NCBI GenBank assembly: GCA_024763575.1
Contig: JANTFF010000033.1
Span: 1-6,858, forward strand
Direction of reading: 5' to 3'
From: Sulfurovum sp.
Lineage (GTDB): Bacteria > Campylobacterota > Campylobacteria > Campylobacterales > Sulfurovaceae
DNA length: 6,858 nt
Part shown: piece after piece, positions 5,919 through 6,858 of the stretch
How positions within the stretch are numbered: the first letter of the stretch is position 1
Layout of the letters: each line of letters opens with the position of its first letter
Notes under the pieces: generated by a model
Database searches by the model: none
Seen by the model: the letters and a program-made list of their open reading frames with translations, nothing else
What the model was told of the DNA's origin: nothing
Position numbers and translations under genes: made by a program

Positions 5919-6701
5919 ATGAAAAAAATACTAATAACAAATGATGATGGTTTTGACTCTTTTGGTCTCAAAGCTCTCATAGAAGCACTTCAACCATTAG
6001 GAGAGGTTACTATTGTAGCCCCAACTTTAGAAAAATCAGCGTGTGGACACTCTTTGACACTAACTAAACCTCTAAGATTTGTAGAACTAGAAGATAGATT
6101 TTTCAAACTAGATGATGGAACACCAACTGATTGTATATTTCTAGCACTTCATAAACTATATAACTCTACTTATAAACCAGATATTGTCGTATCAGGTATT
6201 AACAAGGGTGAAAATATGGGAGAAGATATAACCTACTCGGGAACAGCATCTGCTTGTATGGAGGCAGTACTTCAAGGAGTCCCTGCTATTGCTATATCAC
6301 AAGTTTGTAAAGAGCATTGTACCAATATAGATGAGTTGGGTTATGATTTAGCCAAAGAAAGTATATATAAACTAGTCAAAAAGATATTTGATAGCGATTT
6401 TCCCCTACCTCCAAGAAAATTTCTAAACCTAAATATACCACCTATCCCACCAAGTGAATCTAAAGGATTTAAAATCACTAGAGCAGGAAATAGGATTTAT
6501 GCCAATAATGCAGAGGTTCATAAAAATCCACGAGGAGTAGAATACTATTGGATAGGATTACCAAATTTGGAGTGGATGGATACCACCAAAGGACATATAA
6601 CAGATTTTGAAGCAGTTAATCAGAACTTTGTATCTATTACACCTATACATTTAGATATGACCTCTTATAAGGATATAGATAATTTGGAGGAGTGGATTTG
6701 A
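5919..6701 (+). CDS. surE: 5'/3'-nucleotidase SurE
   Basis: SurE is a metal-dependent phosphatase that removes phosphate from nucleoside 5'- and 3'-monophosphates, and in some species from short polyphosphate. It is linked to stress and stationary-phase survival. The 260 residues match the family. Metal ligands are seen as ITNDDG (D9, D10), S40 in EKSACGHSLT, and N95 in SGINKGENMG. ITYSGTASACMEA (104-116) is the following conserved block. The later NLNIPP and ITRAGNRIY segments also fit. The ATG at 5919 places NDDG at the canonical position. The only in-frame codons before an upstream TAG (5898) are not starts, so the start is firm. No Shine-Dalgarno sequence precedes it. It overlaps the next gene by four bases. 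Confidence 0.96.
   Translation: MKKILITNDDGFDSFGLKALIEALQPLGEVTIVAPTLEKSACGHSLTLTKPLRFVELEDRFFKLDDGTPTDCIFLALHKLYNSTYKPDIVVSGINKGENMGEDITYSGTASACMEAVLQGVPAIAISQVCKEHCTNIDELGYDLAKESIYKLVKKIFDSDFPLPPRKFLNLNIPPIPPSESKGFKITRAGNRIYANNAEVHKNPRGVEYYWIGLPNLEWMDTTKGHITDFEAVNQNFVSITPIHLDMTSYKDIDNLEEWI
6686..6690 (+). promoter_or_regulatory. Strong ribosome-binding site selecting a TTG start
   Basis: GGAGG at 6686-6690 lies seven bases before the TTG at 6698 and inside the surE 3' end. It is the best Shine-Dalgarno match in the window and decides the TTG start of the following gene. The first ATG, at 6719, has no comparable site. Confidence 0.75.
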
Positions 6702-6858
6702 GATTTGAGAGATGTAGAATGCTTTTTGGTGATGATAATTTTGCTAAATTACAAAAATCCAAAATTTTAATATTAGGTGTAGGTGGTGTAGGTAGTTATG
6801 CACTTGATTGTTTATATCGTTCAGGGGTTAATGATATAACTATAATAGATTATGATAT
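6698..6858 (+). CDS. tcdA: ThiF/TcdA-family E1-like enzyme, N-terminal 53 residues (runs off the right edge)
   Basis: The frame opens at TTG 6698 and is still open at the window end. It begins MRFERCRMLFG, followed by ILILGVGGVGSYALDCL, the ATP-binding Rossmann loop GVGGVGS at residues 27-33, and then ITIIDYD at 47-53, the strand ending in acidic residues. This order and spacing match the tRNA threonylcarbamoyladenosine dehydratase TcdA (CsdL/YgdL), which adenylates t6A37 of tRNA and cyclises it to ct6A. MoeB/ThiF relatives share the fold, so the subfamily is inferred from the RFxR-LFG N-terminus just before the glycine loop. The TTG overlaps the surE stop (TTGA, four-base overlap) and has a strong GGAGG seven bases upstream. 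Starting at ATG 6719 would remove the conserved RFERC segment. Confidence 0.85.
   Translation, partial: MRFERCRMLFGDDNFAKLQKSKILILGVGGVGSYALDCLYRSGVNDITIIDYD

Noticed and set aside
1..6858. CRISPR arrays, tRNA or rRNA genes, insertion sequences, attachment sites
   Set aside because: No regularly spaced repeats, no tRNA-like cloverleaf, no transposase or terminal inverted repeats were seen on either strand.

Overview
This AT-rich window (about two-thirds A+T by eye) looks like a chromosomal segment of a Campylobacterota bacterium (epsilon-proteobacterial lineage). The evidence is the short single-PDZ RseP, the style of the HQWRQPLN histidine kinase, the promoters with an extended -10 box and no clear -35, and the N-termini of SurE and the ThiF-family protein. 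An arginine-biosynthesis gene (argC) fits a free-living or metabolically versatile member better than Helicobacter. The genus cannot be fixed from the sequence alone. The window is gene-dense and has no gap longer than about 115 bases. No tRNA, rRNA, CRISPR array or insertion sequence was seen.

Layout. (1) Bases 1-336, minus strand: the N-terminal 112 residues of an unrecognised protein that runs off the left edge. Its 5' end carries two short tandem duplications. (2) Bases 450-4350, plus strand: a tight three-gene operon behind an extended -10 promoter, made of rseP (site-2 membrane protease), yggS (PLP homeostasis protein) and a 705-residue soluble histidine kinase with an N-terminal FIST sensor domain. 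Gaps are 4 and 3 bases. (3) Bases 4353-4380: a perfect 12-bp hairpin between the convergent operons, which contains the argC stop codon. (4) Bases 4377-5866, minus strand: greA (transcript-cleavage factor) followed by argC, overlapping by one base in TAATG. (5) Bases 5903-5912: a compact, nearly symmetric -10 element that can serve greA and surE in opposite directions. (6) Bases 5919-6858, plus strand: surE (nucleotidase) and the start of a ThiF/TcdA-like tRNA-modification gene, which overlap by four bases and use a TTG start.

Most of this is conserved housekeeping content. The parts most worth a second look are the FIST histidine kinase, which has no response regulator in view and shares an operon with rseP and yggS; the symmetric greA/surE promoter, which leaves surE almost or fully leaderless; and the duplicated start region of the unknown left-edge gene. 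I see no clear evidence of a wholly new multi-gene system.
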